Shown: piece after piece, positions 17,402 to 26,238 of the stretch
How positions within the stretch are numbered: position 1 is the first letter of the stretch
How the letters are laid out: every line of letters starts with the position of its first letter
Source of the DNA: an uncultured Lachnospiraceae bacterium
Lineage (GTDB): Bacteria; Bacillota; Clostridia; Lachnospirales; Lachnospiraceae
Assembly (NCBI GenBank): GCA_949472775.1
Contig: CASWVG010000006.1
Span: forward strand, 1 to 64,000
DNA length: 64,000 bases
Direction: 5' to 3'
Notes under the pieces: model-generated
The model's input: the letters and a program-made list of their open reading frames with translations, nothing else
Told to the model about the DNA's origin: nothing
Database searches by the model: none
Program-made: the position numbers and the translations under genes

Positions 17402-17487
17402 AGAGAATGCCTTCTTTTGGGCATTCTCTCGTACGAAACTTAGATATTCTTTGTAAAGCACCCCTTGCTGCGTGCATTAGAATATCT
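17402..17487 (-). other. Paired hairpins in the rpsE-rpmD spacer
   Basis: AGAGAATGCC/GGGCATTCTCT (17402-17429) is followed by AGATATTCT/AGAATATCT (17442-17487) with an inner GCA/TGC and an outer near-clamp GTACGAAA/TTTCGCAC. The pair starts 5-12 bases after the rpsE stop. The order and size match the other superoperon elements, but the GGCGGCGT core is absent. Confidence 0.75.
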
Positions 17488-17498
17488 TTTCGCACTGG

Positions 17499-18008
17499 TT
17501 ACGCGCGAATATCCTCTACGGATTTTCCGCGGTTTTTAGCCACTTCCTCAGGAGTCTTTAACTGGCTTAATCCCATGATCGTAGCTAATACTACGTTCTG
17601 CTTGTTGTTGGACCCCAGGGACTTTGTACGGATATTTCTGATACCTGCAAGCTCGCACACCACACGCGCAGGACCTCCGGCGATGATACCGGTACCTTCC
17701 GGAGCCCGTTTCAGTAAAACGGACGCAGAGCCGAATTTTCCAACAAAATCATGTGTGATACTGTTTTTCTCGTCCAGTGCAACGCAGACCAGATTCTTGA
17801 TCGCGTCTTCTTTGCCTTTGCGGATCGCTTCAGGGATTTCAGTCGCTTTACCGAGGCCTGCACCGACATGGCCGTTACTGTCGCCGACTACCACAAGCGC
17901 TGTGAAACGCATGTTACGACCACCCTTGACAACCTTGGTTACACGCTTGATTGTCACAACTTTCTCAGTGAGTTCTAACTGACTTACGTCAATGATTGTA
18001 CGTCTCAT
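17499..18008 (-). CDS. rpsE: 30S ribosomal protein S5
   Basis: The protein has 169 residues with the double-stranded RNA-binding S5 domain ([34 protein letters not shown]) and the C-terminal domain beginning [14 protein letters not shown]5 affects decoding accuracy and is where spectinomycin resistance changes occur in other species, in the VKGG-type loop (VVKGGRN here). It follows rplR by 20 bases. Confidence 0.98.
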   Translation of the reverse strand: MRRTIIDVSQLELTEKVVTIKRVTKVVKGGRNMRFTALVVVGDSNGHVGAGLGKATEIPEAIRKGKEDAIKNLVCVALDEKNSITHDFVGKFGSASVLLKRAPEGTGIIAGGPARVVCELAGIRNIRTKSLGSNNKQNVVLATIMGLSQLKTPEEVAKNRGKSVEDIRA

Positions 18009-18028
18009 GTGATCTTCTTTCTCCCTTC

Positions 18029-18397
18029 CTAGAATTCCAGGCCAGCTTCTCTGGCCGCGTCCGCTAATGCTGCTATCTTACCCTGATATATAAAACCGCC
18101 CCTGTCAAAGACTACGGCTTTGATACCTTTCTCAAGCGCTCTCTTAGCGATCACTGTTCCTACATATGCTGCCGCCTCAACGTCATTGGTCTTCTTAAGT
18201 TCGCTTCCCACACTCTTCTCAAGAGTGGACGCAGCGACTAAAGTATTTCCCACCGTATCGTCAATAATTTGAGCATACATATGATTATTGCTTCTGAACA
18301 CAGCCAGACGCGGCCTCTCAGCGGTGCCGCTGAAACGGTTACGCATTCTGTTATGTTTCTTTACGCGAACTTTTTGTCTCGATTCCTTCTTAACCAT
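18029..18397 (-). CDS. rplR: 50S ribosomal protein L18
   Basis: L18 helps bind 5S rRNA. The ATG at 18397 ([24 protein letters not shown], 122 residues) has AGGAG 9 bases upstream; the ATG two codons earlier is too close to it. [40 protein letters not shown] and the C-terminal [11 protein letters not shown] are family hallmarks. Confidence 0.97.
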   Translation of the reverse strand: MVKKESRQKVRVKKHNRMRNRFSGTAERPRLAVFRSNNHMYAQIIDDTVGNTLVAASTLEKSVGSELKKTNDVEAAAYVGTVIAKRALEKGIKAVVFDRGGFIYQGKIAALADAAREAGLEF

Positions 18398-18417
18398 TTC
18401 CATACTCTCCTTATCTT

Positions 18418-18960
18418 TTATTTCTTACCGGTCTTACCAACTTTACGTCTGATCGTTTCATCAGCATACTTGATACCCTTGCCCTTATAAGGCTCAGGAC
18501 GTCTCTTGTCTCTGATTTCAGCCGCAAACTGACCTACTTTTTCTTTATCGATGCCCTTGACGATGATCAGATTCTGACCCTCTACAACTGTCTCAATACC
18601 CTCAGGGTCTGTCATCTCTACGGGGTGGGAGTATCCTAAGTTGAGTGTAAGCTTCTTGCCGGATTTAGCAGCTCTGTAACCAACGCCGTTTACCTCCAGC
18701 TTCTTCTCAAAACCGTCCGTCACACCGACTACCATGTTGTGAATCAGTGTTCTTGTCAAACCGTGGAAGGATTTCATCTTCTTTAAGTCGTTCGGCCTGG
18801 AAACCAGGATCTGATCGCCCTCCACCTTAATCTCCATCTCTGCGGGAAGCGTTCTCTCAAGCGTTCCCTTGGGACCTTTCACAGTCACTTTATTATTTTC
18901 TGCAACCTCCACAGTCACACCCGCGGGGATCGCGATTGGCATTCTTCCTATACGTGACAT
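18418..18960 (-). CDS. rplF: 50S ribosomal protein L6
   Basis: The protein has 180 residues with two repeats of the L6 fold. [15 protein letters not shown] opens it and the [26 protein letters not shown] block near the C-terminus binds 23S rRNA near the sarcin-ricin loop. The spacer of 340 bases upstream (to rpsH) is filled by an 84-bp tandem hairpin array. Confidence 0.98.
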   Translation of the reverse strand: MSRIGRMPIAIPAGVTVEVAENNKVTVKGPKGTLERTLPAEMEIKVEGDQILVSRPNDLKKMKSFHGLTRTLIHNMVVGVTDGFEKKLEVNGVGYRAAKSGKKLTLNLGYSHPVEMTDPEGIETVVEGQNLIIVKGIDKEKVGQFAAEIRDKRRPEPYKGKGIKYADETIRRKVGKTGKK

Positions 18961-19031
18961 GCCCGTACCTCCTGTTTTATTTGTTATATAAATGTTTTAC
19001 GTCGGACTCGAAAATCCATCTGCTGGTTTAA

Positions 19032-19297
19032 AAATTCTTCTCACCAACCAAGGTCGCGAAGCAAACTCGCAAGTGAGATATCGTATTTCTTAGGTGGCGT
19101 TTTATGGCGCCTTAGAAATTCTTCTCACCAACCGAGGTCACGAAGCAAACTCGCAAGTGAGATATCGTATTTCTTAGGCGGTGTTTTTTTGCACCTTAGA
19201 AATTCTTCTCACCAACCGAGGTTGCGAAGCAAACTCGCAAGTGAGATATCGTATTTCTTAGGCGGCGTTTTATGACGCCTTAGAAATTCTTCTCACT
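19032..19297. repeat. 84-bp tandem hairpin array, three units, rpsH-rplF spacer
   Basis: Units start at 19032, 19116 and 19200, and a fourth partial at 19284, an exact 84-base period. Each unit has an arm TCTCACC, an inner stem GCGA/TCGC (partly changed in unit 2), an arm AAGTGAGA, and the core TATTTCTTAGGCGGCGT paired with ACGCCTTAGAAAT. The arm GTGAGA can pair with TCTCAC on either side, so mutually exclusive structures are possible. The last arm, TCTCACTT, ends 3 bases from the rpsH stop. Nothing in it codes for protein. The 71 bases 18961-19031 show no feature beyond the rplF ribosome binding site. Confidence 0.93.
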
Positions 19298-19300
19298 TTG

Positions 19301-19702
19301 TTACCAGACAAATGCTAACACTTCGCCACCTACCTGAAGCTCTCTTGCCTTCTTGTCGGTCACAACCCCCTGGTTCGTGGAGATGATCGCCACACCTAAG
19401 CCACCGAGCACTCTGGGCAGATCTTCCTTACCCGCATACACACGAAGACCGGGCTTGGAAATTCTCTTAATACCGGAAATGATCTTATCGTTCTTGTCCT
19501 CTCCATATTTTAAGGTGATATGGATGGTCTTGAAGCTGCCGTTCTCGATCACGTCAAATTTTCTGATATACCCTTCCTCTAAGAGAATCTGCGCGATAGC
19601 CAGCTTCATCTTGGATGAGGGCACATCTACTGTATCATGCTTTGCAGTATTTGCGTTACGGATTCTTGTAAGCATATCTGCAATCGGATCGCTCATTGTC
19701 AT
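19301..19702 (-). CDS. rpsH: 30S ribosomal protein S8
   Basis: The protein has 133 residues and starts [17 protein letters not shown] with GGAGGA 7 bases upstream. The C-terminal half [33 protein letters not shown] is typical. S8 is the spc-operon translational repressor in E. coli. It is striking that tandem hairpin arrays flank this gene on both sides, but the hairpins do not obviously mimic the S8 site on 16S rRNA. Confidence 0.98.
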   Translation of the reverse strand: MTMSDPIADMLTRIRNANTAKHDTVDVPSSKMKLAIAQILLEEGYIRKFDVIENGSFKTIHITLKYGEDKNDKIISGIKRISKPGLRVYAGKEDLPRVLGGLGVAIISTNQGVVTDKKARELQVGGEVLAFVW

Positions 19703-19733
19703 GATTTTTCCTCCTATATATTTATACTTGACA

Positions 19734-19946
19734 TTTCTTTATCGGCGTTCTTTGCTGACTCAGAAATTCTTTTCGCCACCCGAGTTTGCTTTGCAAACCC
19801 GCAAGCCAAACATAGTATTTCTTAGTCGGCGTCCTCTGCCGGCTTAGAAATTCTTTTTGCCACCCGAGTTTGCTTTGCAAACTCGCAAGCCAAACATAGT
19901 ATTTCTTAGGCGGCGTTTTCCAGTCGCCTTAGAAATTCTTTTGGCT
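19734..19946. repeat. 84-85-bp tandem hairpin array, rpsN-rpsH spacer
   Basis: Two full units start at 19764 and 19848 and a third partial at 19933; a degenerate core precedes the first (19734-19763). Each unit has a perfect or near-perfect stem GAGTTTGC-TTT-GCAAACTC, then AAGCCAAA, then TTTCTTAGGCGGCGT or a variant pairing with GCC-TTAGAAAT. The outer clamp AAGCCAAA/TTTGGCTT closes the last hairpin a few bases after the rpsN stop. It is clearly homologous to the array on the other side of rpsH but with different clamp and loop sequences. Confidence 0.92.
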
Positions 19947-19949
19947 TTG

Positions 19950-20135
19950 TTACCAGCTGGCTTTCTTAACGCCGGGAATCTGTCCCTTATATGCTAATTC
20001 ACGGAAACATATTCTGCAGATTCCGTATTTTCTCAGATAAGCATGTGGACGACCACAGATTTTGCAGCGGTTATACGCTCTGGTTGAGAATTTCGGTTTG
20101 CGCTGCTGTTTGATCTTCATTGCTGTCTTAGCCAT
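19950..20135 (-). CDS. rpsN: 30S ribosomal protein S14, zinc form (type Z)
   Basis: The protein has 61 residues, the short form. The zinc set is CKIC then CRIC in [28 protein letters not shown]. Two Lys-rich residues stretches flank it and it ends VKKASW. It lies 14 bases after rplE, where the zinc form is the main S14 of Gram-positive bacteria. Confidence 0.98.
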   Translation of the reverse strand: MAKTAMKIKQQRKPKFSTRAYNRCKICGRPHAYLRKYGICRICFRELAYKGQIPGVKKASW

Positions 20136-20149
20136 GAATTTACCTCCTT

Positions 20150-20692
20150 CTATTTGGCGAATGGCATATTAAATAATCTCAACAACTCGCGGGCTTCTTC
20201 ATCTGTCCTGGCTGTGGTGACGAAGATAATGTCCATACCTCTCACCTTGTCAACCTTATCGTACTCGATCTCCGGGAAGATGATCTGCTCCTTGATACCG
20301 AGTGCGTAGTTGCCTCTGCCGTCAAAGGAATTGGCGCTCACGCCTCTGAAGTCACGCACACGGGGAAGAGCCAGATTTACAAGTCTGTCTAAAAACTCAT
20401 ACATCTTGTCACCGCGAAGCGTAGTCTTACAGCCGATTGACTGTCCCTCTCTGATCTTGAAGTTAGCGATGGAATGCTTCGCCTTCGTGATGATGGCCTT
20501 CTGACCGGTAATGGTCTCCATATCACCCACAGCCGACTCTAAAACCTTCGCGTTCTCCTTCGCTTCACCGACGCCCATGTTAATCACGATCTTGTCAAGC
20601 TTCGGAACTTCCATGACATTTTTATATCCAAACTTTTTGACCATAGCATCTACGATCTCGTTTTTATACATATCTTTAAGTCTGCTACTCAC
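20150..20692 (-). CDS. rplE: 50S ribosomal protein L5
   Basis: L5 binds 5S rRNA in the central protuberance. I choose GTG at 20692 ([23 protein letters not shown], 180 residues), with GGAG 10 bases upstream; the in-frame ATG at 20746 falls before the ribosome binding site and adds 18 unlike residues. [43 protein letters not shown] and [13 protein letters not shown] are canonical. Confidence 0.97.
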   Translation of the reverse strand: MSSRLKDMYKNEIVDAMVKKFGYKNVMEVPKLDKIVINMGVGEAKENAKVLESAVGDMETITGQKAIITKAKHSIANFKIREGQSIGCKTTLRGDKMYEFLDRLVNLALPRVRDFRGVSANSFDGRGNYALGIKEQIIFPEIEYDKVDKVRGMDIIFVTTARTDEEARELLRLFNMPFAK

Positions 20693-20798
20693 GCTTATGG
20701 ATCTCCTTTCAAAAATATTTTCTCTTCTTAAATCAAGACTGCGCATTTACTGCACTGTCCGTACACGCGCCATACAGCTTGCTGCATGTGTGCATCTC

Positions 20799-20819
20799 AA
20801 ACGCCTATGCAAGGCGTTT
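20799..20819 (-). other. Hairpin overlapping the rplX stop codon
   Basis: AAACGCCT and AGGCGTTT pair perfectly around a 5-base loop. The second arm covers part of the rplX stop codon (20818-20820). It lies in the 125-base rplX-rplE spacer, which has no gene and no U-tract behind the stem. Confidence 0.65.
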
Positions 20820-21129
20820 AATCAATGATATCGCCTGTGGACTTGGCGAAACGTACTTTCTTACCCTTCTCGATCTTAAAACCGATTCTGGTAGCCTTGC
20901 CCTTGTGCACATACATCACGTTGGAAGCGTCGATGGGAGCTTCCTTCTGAACGATACCACCGTTCTGGTTAGCCATGGACGGCTTTTCATGCTTGGTAAT
21001 CTTGTTGATACCTTCCACGAGAACCTTGTTCTTCTTTCTGTCTACAGAAATTACCTTGCCTTCTTTGTCTTTATCCTTGCCGGCGATCACTTTAACGGTA
21101 TCACCTTTTTTAATCTTTGCCATTGACAT
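20818..21129 (-). CDS. rplX: 50S ribosomal protein L24
   Basis: The protein has 103 residues with the KOW motif KKGDTVKVIAGKDKDKEGKVISVD and HEKPSMANQNGGIVQKEAPIDASNVM. L24 starts 50S assembly. GGAGG is 7 bases before the ATG at 21129. The gene lies 11 bases after rplN. Confidence 0.98.
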   Translation of the reverse strand: MSMAKIKKGDTVKVIAGKDKDKEGKVISVDRKKNKVLVEGINKITKHEKPSMANQNGGIVQKEAPIDASNVMYVHKGKATRIGFKIEKGKKVRFAKSTGDIID

Positions 21130-21140
21130 ACCAGCACCTC

Positions 21141-21509
21141 CTATAATACTTCCGGAGCCAGTGAAACAATTTTCATAAACTGTTTATCACGAAGCTCTCT
21201 TGCTACTGGTCCAAAAATACGGGTTCCTCTGGGAGTCTTATCATCTTTGATGATAACAGCAGCATTTTCGTCAAATCTGATGTAAGATCCATCCTTACGT
21301 CTTGCGCCCTTCACGGTACGCACAACGACAGCCTTCACGACATCGCCTTTTTTTACAACGCCGCCTGGTGTTGCATCTTTGACCGTAGCGACAATCGTAT
21401 CACCTATGCGCGCATATCTTCTTGTAGATCCACCCATAACTCTGATGCACAGGAGTTCTTTTGCACCGGTGTTATCAGCAACCTTCAATCTGCTTTCCTG
21501 TTGAATCAT
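21141..21509 (-). CDS. rplN: 50S ribosomal protein L14
   Basis: The protein has 122 residues. [37 protein letters not shown] and [28 protein letters not shown] are family-typical. L14 forms an intersubunit bridge and is the RsfS silencing site in other bacteria. Upstream, a 168-base spacer to rpsQ holds one core-type hairpin and, nearer the gene, a TGACCA...TGGTCA inverted repeat. Confidence 0.98.
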   Translation of the reverse strand: MIQQESRLKVADNTGAKELLCIRVMGGSTRRYARIGDTIVATVKDATPGGVVKKGDVVKAVVVRTVKGARRKDGSYIRFDENAAVIIKDDKTPRGTRIFGPVARELRDKQFMKIVSLAPEVL

Positions 21510-21616
21510 GCTATCTTCTCCTTATCTTAATCTTTTAACTCTTCAATCTGACCAACTGGTTTCATTATAGATCTGTCTGGTCAATCTGATCCGAGTCTGC
21601 GAAACAAATCCCGCGG

Positions 21617-21673
21617 CTGAAGCTGTATTTTTTCTTAGGCGGCGTTCTCTGACACCTTAGAAAATCTCTTCAG
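21617..21673 (-). other. Core-type hairpin in the rpsQ-rplN spacer
   Basis: Clamp CTGAAG/CTTCAG encloses the core ATTTTTTCTTAGGCGGCGT facing ACACCTTAGAAAAT. It starts 4 bases after the rpsQ stop. It is a single copy of the element that is tandem in three other spacers. Confidence 0.8.
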
Positions 21674-21677
21674 TCTG

Positions 21678-21932
21678 TTATTTCACCTTCTCAACGATCT
21701 CCACAAGTCTCCATCTCTTGTCCTTGGACAGAGGTCTGGTCTCCATTACCTTTACGGTATCGCCGATGCTGCACTCGTTGTTCTCGTCGTGCGCCTTTAA
21801 CTTGTAAGTCTTCTTCACGATCTTTTTGTAAAGCGGGTGCTTTACGTGATCTTCTATCGCTACCACAATGGTCTTATCCATCTTATTGCTCGTAACCTTG
21901 CCGGTACGGGTTTTTCTCAGATTTCTCTCCAC
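21678..21932 (-). CDS. rpsQ: 30S ribosomal protein S17
   Basis: The protein has 84 residues: [35 protein letters not shown], then [41 protein letters not shown]17 is an OB-fold primary 16S binder. It lies between rpmC and rplN; the upstream spacer carries a triple 20-bp hairpin repeat. Confidence 0.98.
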   Translation of the reverse strand: MERNLRKTRTGKVTSNKMDKTIVVAIEDHVKHPLYKKIVKKTYKLKAHDENNECSIGDTVKVMETRPLSKDKRWRLVEIVEKVK

Positions 21933-21951
21933 GATTGATATCTCCTTTCCT

Positions 21952-22037
21952 CTGATTTCGCTATCGCGAAACTGATTTCACTTCCGTGAAACTGATTTCA
22001 CTTCAGCGAAATCTGCAAGAACCGCTTCGCAGTTCTT
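21952..22037. repeat. Three 20-bp hairpin repeats plus one hairpin, rpmC-rpsQ spacer
   Basis: Three contiguous units of 20 bases (21952-21971, 21972-21991, 21992-22011) have the form CTGATTTC-NC-loop-G-N-GAAA. Unit 1 stem is TTTCGC/GCGAAA and unit 2 is TTTCAC/GTGAAA, so a base pair has changed on both sides while the stem is kept; unit 3 has one mismatch. A further hairpin, AAGAACCGC/GCAGTTCTT, follows at 22017-22037, next to the rpmC end. Confidence 0.85.
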
Positions 22038-22051
22038 ACGCTCTCGCCATA

Positions 22052-22258
22052 TTATACAGTCTTTGCTTTCTGCGTGATCACTGTCTGGATTCTGGCAATA
22101 TTTCTTCTCACTTCTTTGATCCGCGCCGTATTGTCCAACTGGTTTGTTGCGTTCTGGAATCTCAAATTGAAAAGCTCTTTCTTAGCGTCTACCAGCTCCT
22201 GTGCTAATTCAGCATCTGATTTTTTATTTAAATCTTCCACATATTTATTAGTTTTCAT
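22052..22258 (-). CDS. rpmC: 50S ribosomal protein L29
   Basis: The 68-residue helical hairpin protein contains [20 protein letters not shown] and [16 protein letters not shown]29 lies at the tunnel exit near L23. Its start overlaps the rplP end by 11 bases. Confidence 0.97.
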   Translation of the reverse strand: MKTNKYVEDLNKKSDAELAQELVDAKKELFNLRFQNATNQLDNTARIKEVRRNIARIQTVITQKAKTV

Positions 22259-22685
22259 TCGCTACACCGCCTTCCAGGTCTGCTTTAGAAACGATTTTGC
22301 ACTTGCAGGGAAGTTTATGGGTTGCAAGACGCAGCGCTTCTTTTGCCACATCTTCAGCCACTCCGGCGATCTCAAACATCACGCGGCCGGGCTTAACCAC
22401 TGCTACCCAGTACTCCAAAGTTCCCTTACCGGAACCCATACGTGTCTCTGCCGGTTTTGCAGTAACGGGCTTATCCGGGAAAATCTTGATCCACACCTTA
22501 CCGCCACGCTTAATGTGTCTTGTCATAGCGATACGGGCTGCCTCTATCTGATTGGACTTGATCCAACAGGGCTCCATAGCAATAATACCATACTCACCGT
22601 AGGTAATGGTGTTGCCGCGGGTCGCTTTACCCGCCATAGAACCACGGAACTGTTTACGACGTTTTACTCTTTTTGGCATTAACAT
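22248..22685 (-). CDS. rplP: 50S ribosomal protein L16
   Basis: The protein has 145 residues. [15 protein letters not shown] matches the family start, with GGGAG 9 bases upstream; the ATG overlaps the rpsC stop by one base. [36 protein letters not shown] and RMGSGKG are signatures. L16 organises the A-site tRNA elbow region. Confidence 0.98.
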   Translation of the reverse strand: MLMPKRVKRRKQFRGSMAGKATRGNTITYGEYGIIAMEPCWIKSNQIEAARIAMTRHIKRGGKVWIKIFPDKPVTAKPAETRMGSGKGTLEYWVAVVKPGRVMFEIAGVAEDVAKEALRLATHKLPCKCKIVSKADLEGGVANEN

Positions 22686-23341
22686 TATTTATCGCTCCCT
22701 TCCTTGTTAGATTTAGTCGGAAGTACCTCGCCTTTGTAAATCCATACCTTTACGCCAAGCTTGCCGTAAGTGGTATCTGCCTCAGCGAAGCCATAGTCAA
22801 TATCTGCTCTCAGTGTCTGCAGCGGAATGGTTCCCTCACTGTAGAACTCGGTGCGGGCAATGTCTGCGCCGCCAAGACGACCGGAAACGGCAGCCTTGAT
22901 ACCTTCTGCACCTGCTTTCATGGTACGGCCCATGCAGGACTTCATCGCACGTCTGAAAGATACACGGTTCTCAAGCTGCTGTGCGATGTTCTCCGCAACA
23001 AGCTGCGCATCCTTGTCAGGTCTCTTGATCTCCTTGATGTCCACAAGAACCTTCTTGCCTGTCATCTTGGAAAGTTCTTTCTTGGTTACCTCGATCTCTG
23101 CGCCGCCCTTACCGATCACAACGCCGGGTTTTGCGGTGTAGATGATAACCTTTACTCTGTCAGACGCTCTCTCGATCTCAATCTTAGAGATGCCTGCGCT
23201 GTATAACTTCTTCTTTAAATACTCTCTGATATTGTAATCTTCTACTAAAAAGTCAGCAAACTCTCCGTCAGCATACCATTTGGAATCCCAATCTTTAATG
23301 ATACCGACTCTCAATCCGTGCGGATTAACTTTCTGTCCCAT
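22685..23341 (-). CDS. rpsC: 30S ribosomal protein S3
   Basis: The protein has 218 residues. [25 protein letters not shown] opens it, the KH domain carries [20 protein letters not shown], and the C-terminal domain carries [49 protein letters not shown]3 sits at the mRNA entry channel. It lies between rplV and rplP and is coupled to the latter. Confidence 0.98.
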   Translation of the reverse strand: MGQKVNPHGLRVGIIKDWDSKWYADGEFADFLVEDYNIREYLKKKLYSAGISKIEIERASDRVKVIIYTAKPGVVIGKGGAEIEVTKKELSKMTGKKVLVDIKEIKRPDKDAQLVAENIAQQLENRVSFRRAMKSCMGRTMKAGAEGIKAAVSGRLGGADIARTEFYSEGTIPLQTLRADIDYGFAEADTTYGKLGVKVWIYKGEVLPTKSNKEGSDK

Positions 23342-23365
23342 GTTGTTCTCCTTCCTAATCTGATC

Positions 23366-23770
23366 CTATCTTGCATCGAGAACGATCGTGATATGACTCA
23401 TTCTCTTCTCAATCCTGTAAGCTCTGCCCTGTGCTCTGGGCTGAATCCGCTTCATGGTAGGTCCTTTATTTGCATAGCACTCTGCTATATAAAGATTTTC
23501 CGGCTTCGGATACTTTGTAGGGTCCTGACTGTATTTGTACTCGGCGTTTGCAATAGCCGACTCCAGCAGCTTCTTGATGATGCTGGATGCATATCTGGGA
23601 TTATATGCAAGGATTCCGAGTGCTGTCTCGACATCCTTCCCTCTGATCGCATCTAACACGAAACAAGCTTTCTGTACAGACACACGAGCGTAAGACAGCT
23701 TCGCTGAAGGTCTGACATCCTTGTTCGCGTTTCTCTCTCTCTTTATCTGGGATCTATGTCCTTTAGCCAT
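23366..23770 (-). CDS. rplV: 50S ribosomal protein L22
   Basis: The protein has 134 residues. Core blocks are AKLSYARVSVQKACFVLDAIRGKDVETALGIL and the long loop GPTMKRIQPRAQGRAYRIEKRMSHITIVL, which lines the exit tunnel and contacts macrolide sites in known ribosomes. It follows rpsS by 21 bases. Confidence 0.98.
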   Translation of the reverse strand: MAKGHRSQIKRERNANKDVRPSAKLSYARVSVQKACFVLDAIRGKDVETALGILAYNPRYASSIIKKLLESAIANAEYKYSQDPTKYPKPENLYIAECYANKGPTMKRIQPRAQGRAYRIEKRMSHITIVLDAR

Positions 23771-23791
23771 AGATTGAAGCCTCCTTTCAAA

Positions 23792-24073
23792 TTAGCGAAC
23801 TTTGGACTTTCTCTCGTCCTTATCATGTCCTCTATAAGTTCTGGTCGCCACGAACTCACCAAGCTTGTGTCCAACCATGTCCTCTGTAACATATACCGGC
23901 ACGTGCTTTCTTCCGTCATGCACCGCGAAGGTGTGTCCTACGAAAGAAGGGAAAATCGTAGAGCGGCGGGACCAGGTCTTGATAACCTGCTTCTGTCCCG
24001 ACGCATTCATAGCATCTACTTTTTTCAGTAAGCTCGCATCCGCAAACGGTCCTTTTTTCAATGATCTTGCCAT
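23792..24073 (-). CDS. rpsS: 30S ribosomal protein S19
   Basis: The protein has 93 residues: [73 protein letters not shown]. It forms the 30S head near the A-site finger. GGAGGAG precedes the ATG. Confidence 0.98.
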   Translation of the reverse strand: MARSLKKGPFADASLLKKVDAMNASGQKQVIKTWSRRSTIFPSFVGHTFAVHDGRKHVPVYVTEDMVGHKLGEFVATRTYRGHDKDERKSKVR

Positions 24074-24119
24074 GATCTCTCCTCCTGAATAATTTTCATT
24101 TATCGCAATCCGGCAGTCT

Positions 24120-24211
24120 GGAAAGAATTGCCATCTTTTGCAATTCTTCCAACCAAAGCCGTAGAAATTCTCAAGCGGCGTTCTCTGCCGCCATAGAATT
24201 TCTCTTTGGTT
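24120..24211 (-). other. Hairpin pair in the rplB-rpsS spacer
   Basis: GGAAAGAATTGC/GCAATTCTTCC (24120-24150) is followed by a long stem with clamp AACCAAAG/CTTTGGTT enclosing AGAAATTCT/AGAATTTCT and GCGGCG/CCGC (24151-24211). The second starts about 3 bases after the rplB stop. It is a single copy of the superoperon element with a variant core. Confidence 0.82.
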
Positions 24212-24213
24212 TT

Positions 24214-25056
24214 CTACTTAATAGCTCTGCCGTCTCTTCTTCTCACAATCAGCTTATTAGAAGCTTTCTTTTTCTTACGGGTCTTAAGACCGAGTGCCGG
24301 TTTACCCCAGGGTGTACACGGGCCCGGGCGTCCAATCGGAGCGCGGCCCTCACCGCCGCCGTGCGGGTGGTCGTTCGGGTTCATAACAGAACCGCGTACG
24401 GTAGGACGGATGCCCATGTGGCGCTTACGTCCCGCCTTACCGATCTTAATCAGGTTGTGGTCTGTGTTGCCCACTGTGCCGATGGAAGCTCTGCATACCA
24501 TCGGTACCATTCTCATCTCGCCGGAGGGAAGTCTCAAGGTCGCATACTTGCCTTCCTTAGCCATCAGCTGTGCGCTGTTGCCTGCGGAGCGGACCATCTG
24601 GCCACCCTTGCCGGGATATAACTCGATGTTGTGTACCAGTGTACCTACCGGAATCTCAGACAGAGGCAGGCAGTTACCAACTCTGATTTCTGCCTCGGGA
24701 CCGTTCATAACCTTCATGCCGTCCTTTAATCCCTCCGGTGCAAGGATGTATGCCTTCTCACCGTCCTCATAGCAGATCAGCGCGATGTTAGCCGTTCTGT
24801 TGGGATCATACTCGATACCGATTACCTTTGCGCTGATGCCGTCCTTATTTCTCTTGAAATCAATGTTTCTGTATAATCTTCTGTTTCCGCCGCCGTGGTG
24901 TCTCACCGTGATCTTACCCTGATTGTTACGGCCCGCGTTCTTCTTAAGGGAAGTGCAAAGCGCCTTCTCGGGCGTCTTCTTCGTGATCTCGCTGAAATCA
25001 GAGCCGGTCATGTTACGTCTCGACGGTGTATATGGGTTATATGTCTTGATTGCCAT
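24214..25056 (-). CDS. rplB: 50S ribosomal protein L2
   Basis: The protein has 280 residues. [21 protein letters not shown] opens it; [22 protein letters not shown] and [21 protein letters not shown] (with the His near the peptidyl transferase centre) are signatures. L2 is needed for subunit association. It lies between rplW and rpsS. Confidence 0.98.
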   Translation of the reverse strand: MAIKTYNPYTPSRRNMTGSDFSEITKKTPEKALCTSLKKNAGRNNQGKITVRHHGGGNRRLYRNIDFKRNKDGISAKVIGIEYDPNRTANIALICYEDGEKAYILAPEGLKDGMKVMNGPEAEIRVGNCLPLSEIPVGTLVHNIELYPGKGGQMVRSAGNSAQLMAKEGKYATLRLPSGEMRMVPMVCRASIGTVGNTDHNLIKIGKAGRKRHMGIRPTVRGSVMNPNDHPHGGGEGRAPIGRPGPCTPWGKPALGLKTRKKKKASNKLIVRRRDGRAIK

Positions 25057-25198
25057 GATCTCTTATCTCCTTTTCTAAATTTATCTCACAACCCGGAAAA
25101 GATTCTTGAAATTCTCTTAACCGGGCCTGCTAAGAACCGCTCGCTGTTTTGAATTCCATGCTGCCGGGACTCTCTTGCCGCTTCGAATCCCATATTGC

Positions 25199-25283
25199 AG
25201 AGAATCGCTTGCGATTCTCTCAACCGAAACTATAGATTTTCTTAGGCGGCGTCCTCAGACGCCTTAGAAAATCTTTTCGGTTT
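25199..25283 (-). other. Hairpin pair in the rplW-rplB spacer
   Basis: AGAGAATCG-CTTG-CGATTCTCT is followed by clamp AACCGAAA/TTTCGGTT enclosing AGATTTTCT-ta-GGCGGCGTC facing GACGCC-tt-AGAAAATCT. The second stem starts about 3 bases after the rplW stop. A further CCCGG...CCGGG stem lies at about 25094-25122 nearer rplB. The 228-base spacer holds no gene. Confidence 0.85.
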
Positions 25284-25284
25284 A

Positions 25285-25584
25285 TCAGAGTCCCGCAAAA
25301 ATCTCAATATCCTTGCTGTCCTCAGTAAGCTGCACGATCGCTTTCTTGGTCTTAGCGGTCTTGCCGTAAACCATGCCGCGTCTCTTGGTCTTGCCCACCT
25401 GATTCATGGTATTGACCTTAGCCACCTTCGCGCCCTCGAACATCTTTTCCACAGCCTCTTTGATCTGTGACTTGTTTGCTTCCGGATGAACCAGGAAGGT
25501 GTACTTCTTGTCGCCCATGCCTGCCATGCTCTTCTCAGTAATCACAGGTTTGAGGATCACATCATAATACTGAATCGCTGCCAT
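25285..25584 (-). CDS. rplW: 50S ribosomal protein L23
   Basis: The protein has 99 residues: [43 protein letters not shown] and [29 protein letters not shown]23 at the tunnel exit docks trigger factor and SRP. The ATG overlaps the rplD stop by one base. Confidence 0.98.
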   Translation of the reverse strand: MAAIQYYDVILKPVITEKSMAGMGDKKYTFLVHPEANKSQIKEAVEKMFEGAKVAKVNTMNQVGKTKRRGMVYGKTAKTKKAIVQLTEDSKDIEIFAGL

Positions 25585-26204
25585 TATGCAAACACCTCCT
25601 CGATCTTAGTTACAGCATCCTTGGTGAGTACCAGTGTATCGCCCTTAAGGATGTCATACACATTGATATTCTCAGCTACCGCCGTGTTGACTGTAGGAAG
25701 GTTTCTCGCGGAAAGAATCACGTTCTCGTCCTGTCCGCCGATCACTACCATCGCCTTGCCAACCTTTAAATTATCCATAACCTTCTTGAACTCTTTTGTC
25801 TTGATCGCGTCAAACTTCAACTCGTCAAGTACGATCAGCTTGTTGTCCTGCACTCTGCTTGTCAGAACCGACTTGAGCGCTGCCCTCTTCTCCTTCTTAT
25901 TTAACTTGAAGGAATAATCTCTGGGCACAGGAGCAAACACAACGCCGCCGCCTTTCCACTGGGGCGCTCTGGTCGAACCCTGTCTCGCATGACCCGTGCC
26001 CTTCTGTCTCCAGGGCTTTCTGCCGCCGCCGGAAACCTCCGCGCGGGTCTTGGCCTTCTGTGTGCCCTGACGCTTATTTGCAAGATTCTGAACGATTGCC
26101 ATGTGTACCAGGTGCTCATTGATCTCAACACCAAACACCGCATCGTTTAAGTCCATCTTGCCGACTTCTTTACCTTCCATATTGTAAACAGATACGTTTG
26201 CCAT
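25584..26204 (-). CDS. rplD: 50S ribosomal protein L4
   Basis: The protein has 206 residues from ATG 26204 ([15 protein letters not shown]), preceded by GGAGG; an upstream ATG at 26252 would overlap rplC and is rejected. The tunnel loop is [37 protein letters not shown]4 autoregulates the S10 operon in E. coli; whether it acts on the leader here is unknown. Confidence 0.98.
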   Translation of the reverse strand: MANVSVYNMEGKEVGKMDLNDAVFGVEINEHLVHMAIVQNLANKRQGTQKAKTRAEVSGGGRKPWRQKGTGHARQGSTRAPQWKGGGVVFAPVPRDYSFKLNKKEKRAALKSVLTSRVQDNKLIVLDELKFDAIKTKEFKKVMDNLKVGKAMVVIGGQDENVILSARNLPTVNTAVAENINVYDILKGDTLVLTKDAVTKIEEVFA

Positions 26205-26238
26205 CTGAATGGTCCTCCTTTCATCTGTGGCCTGGCCA

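Noticed and set aside
19032-19946. Possible CRISPR array in the 84-bp tandem units
   Set aside because: Units are near-identical over their whole length with no unique spacers, they sit between ribosomal genes, and no cas gene is present.
10937-25283. Spacer hairpins in the superoperon as rho-independent terminators
   Set aside because: None is followed by a U-tract on the transcribed strand, and essential genes lie downstream.
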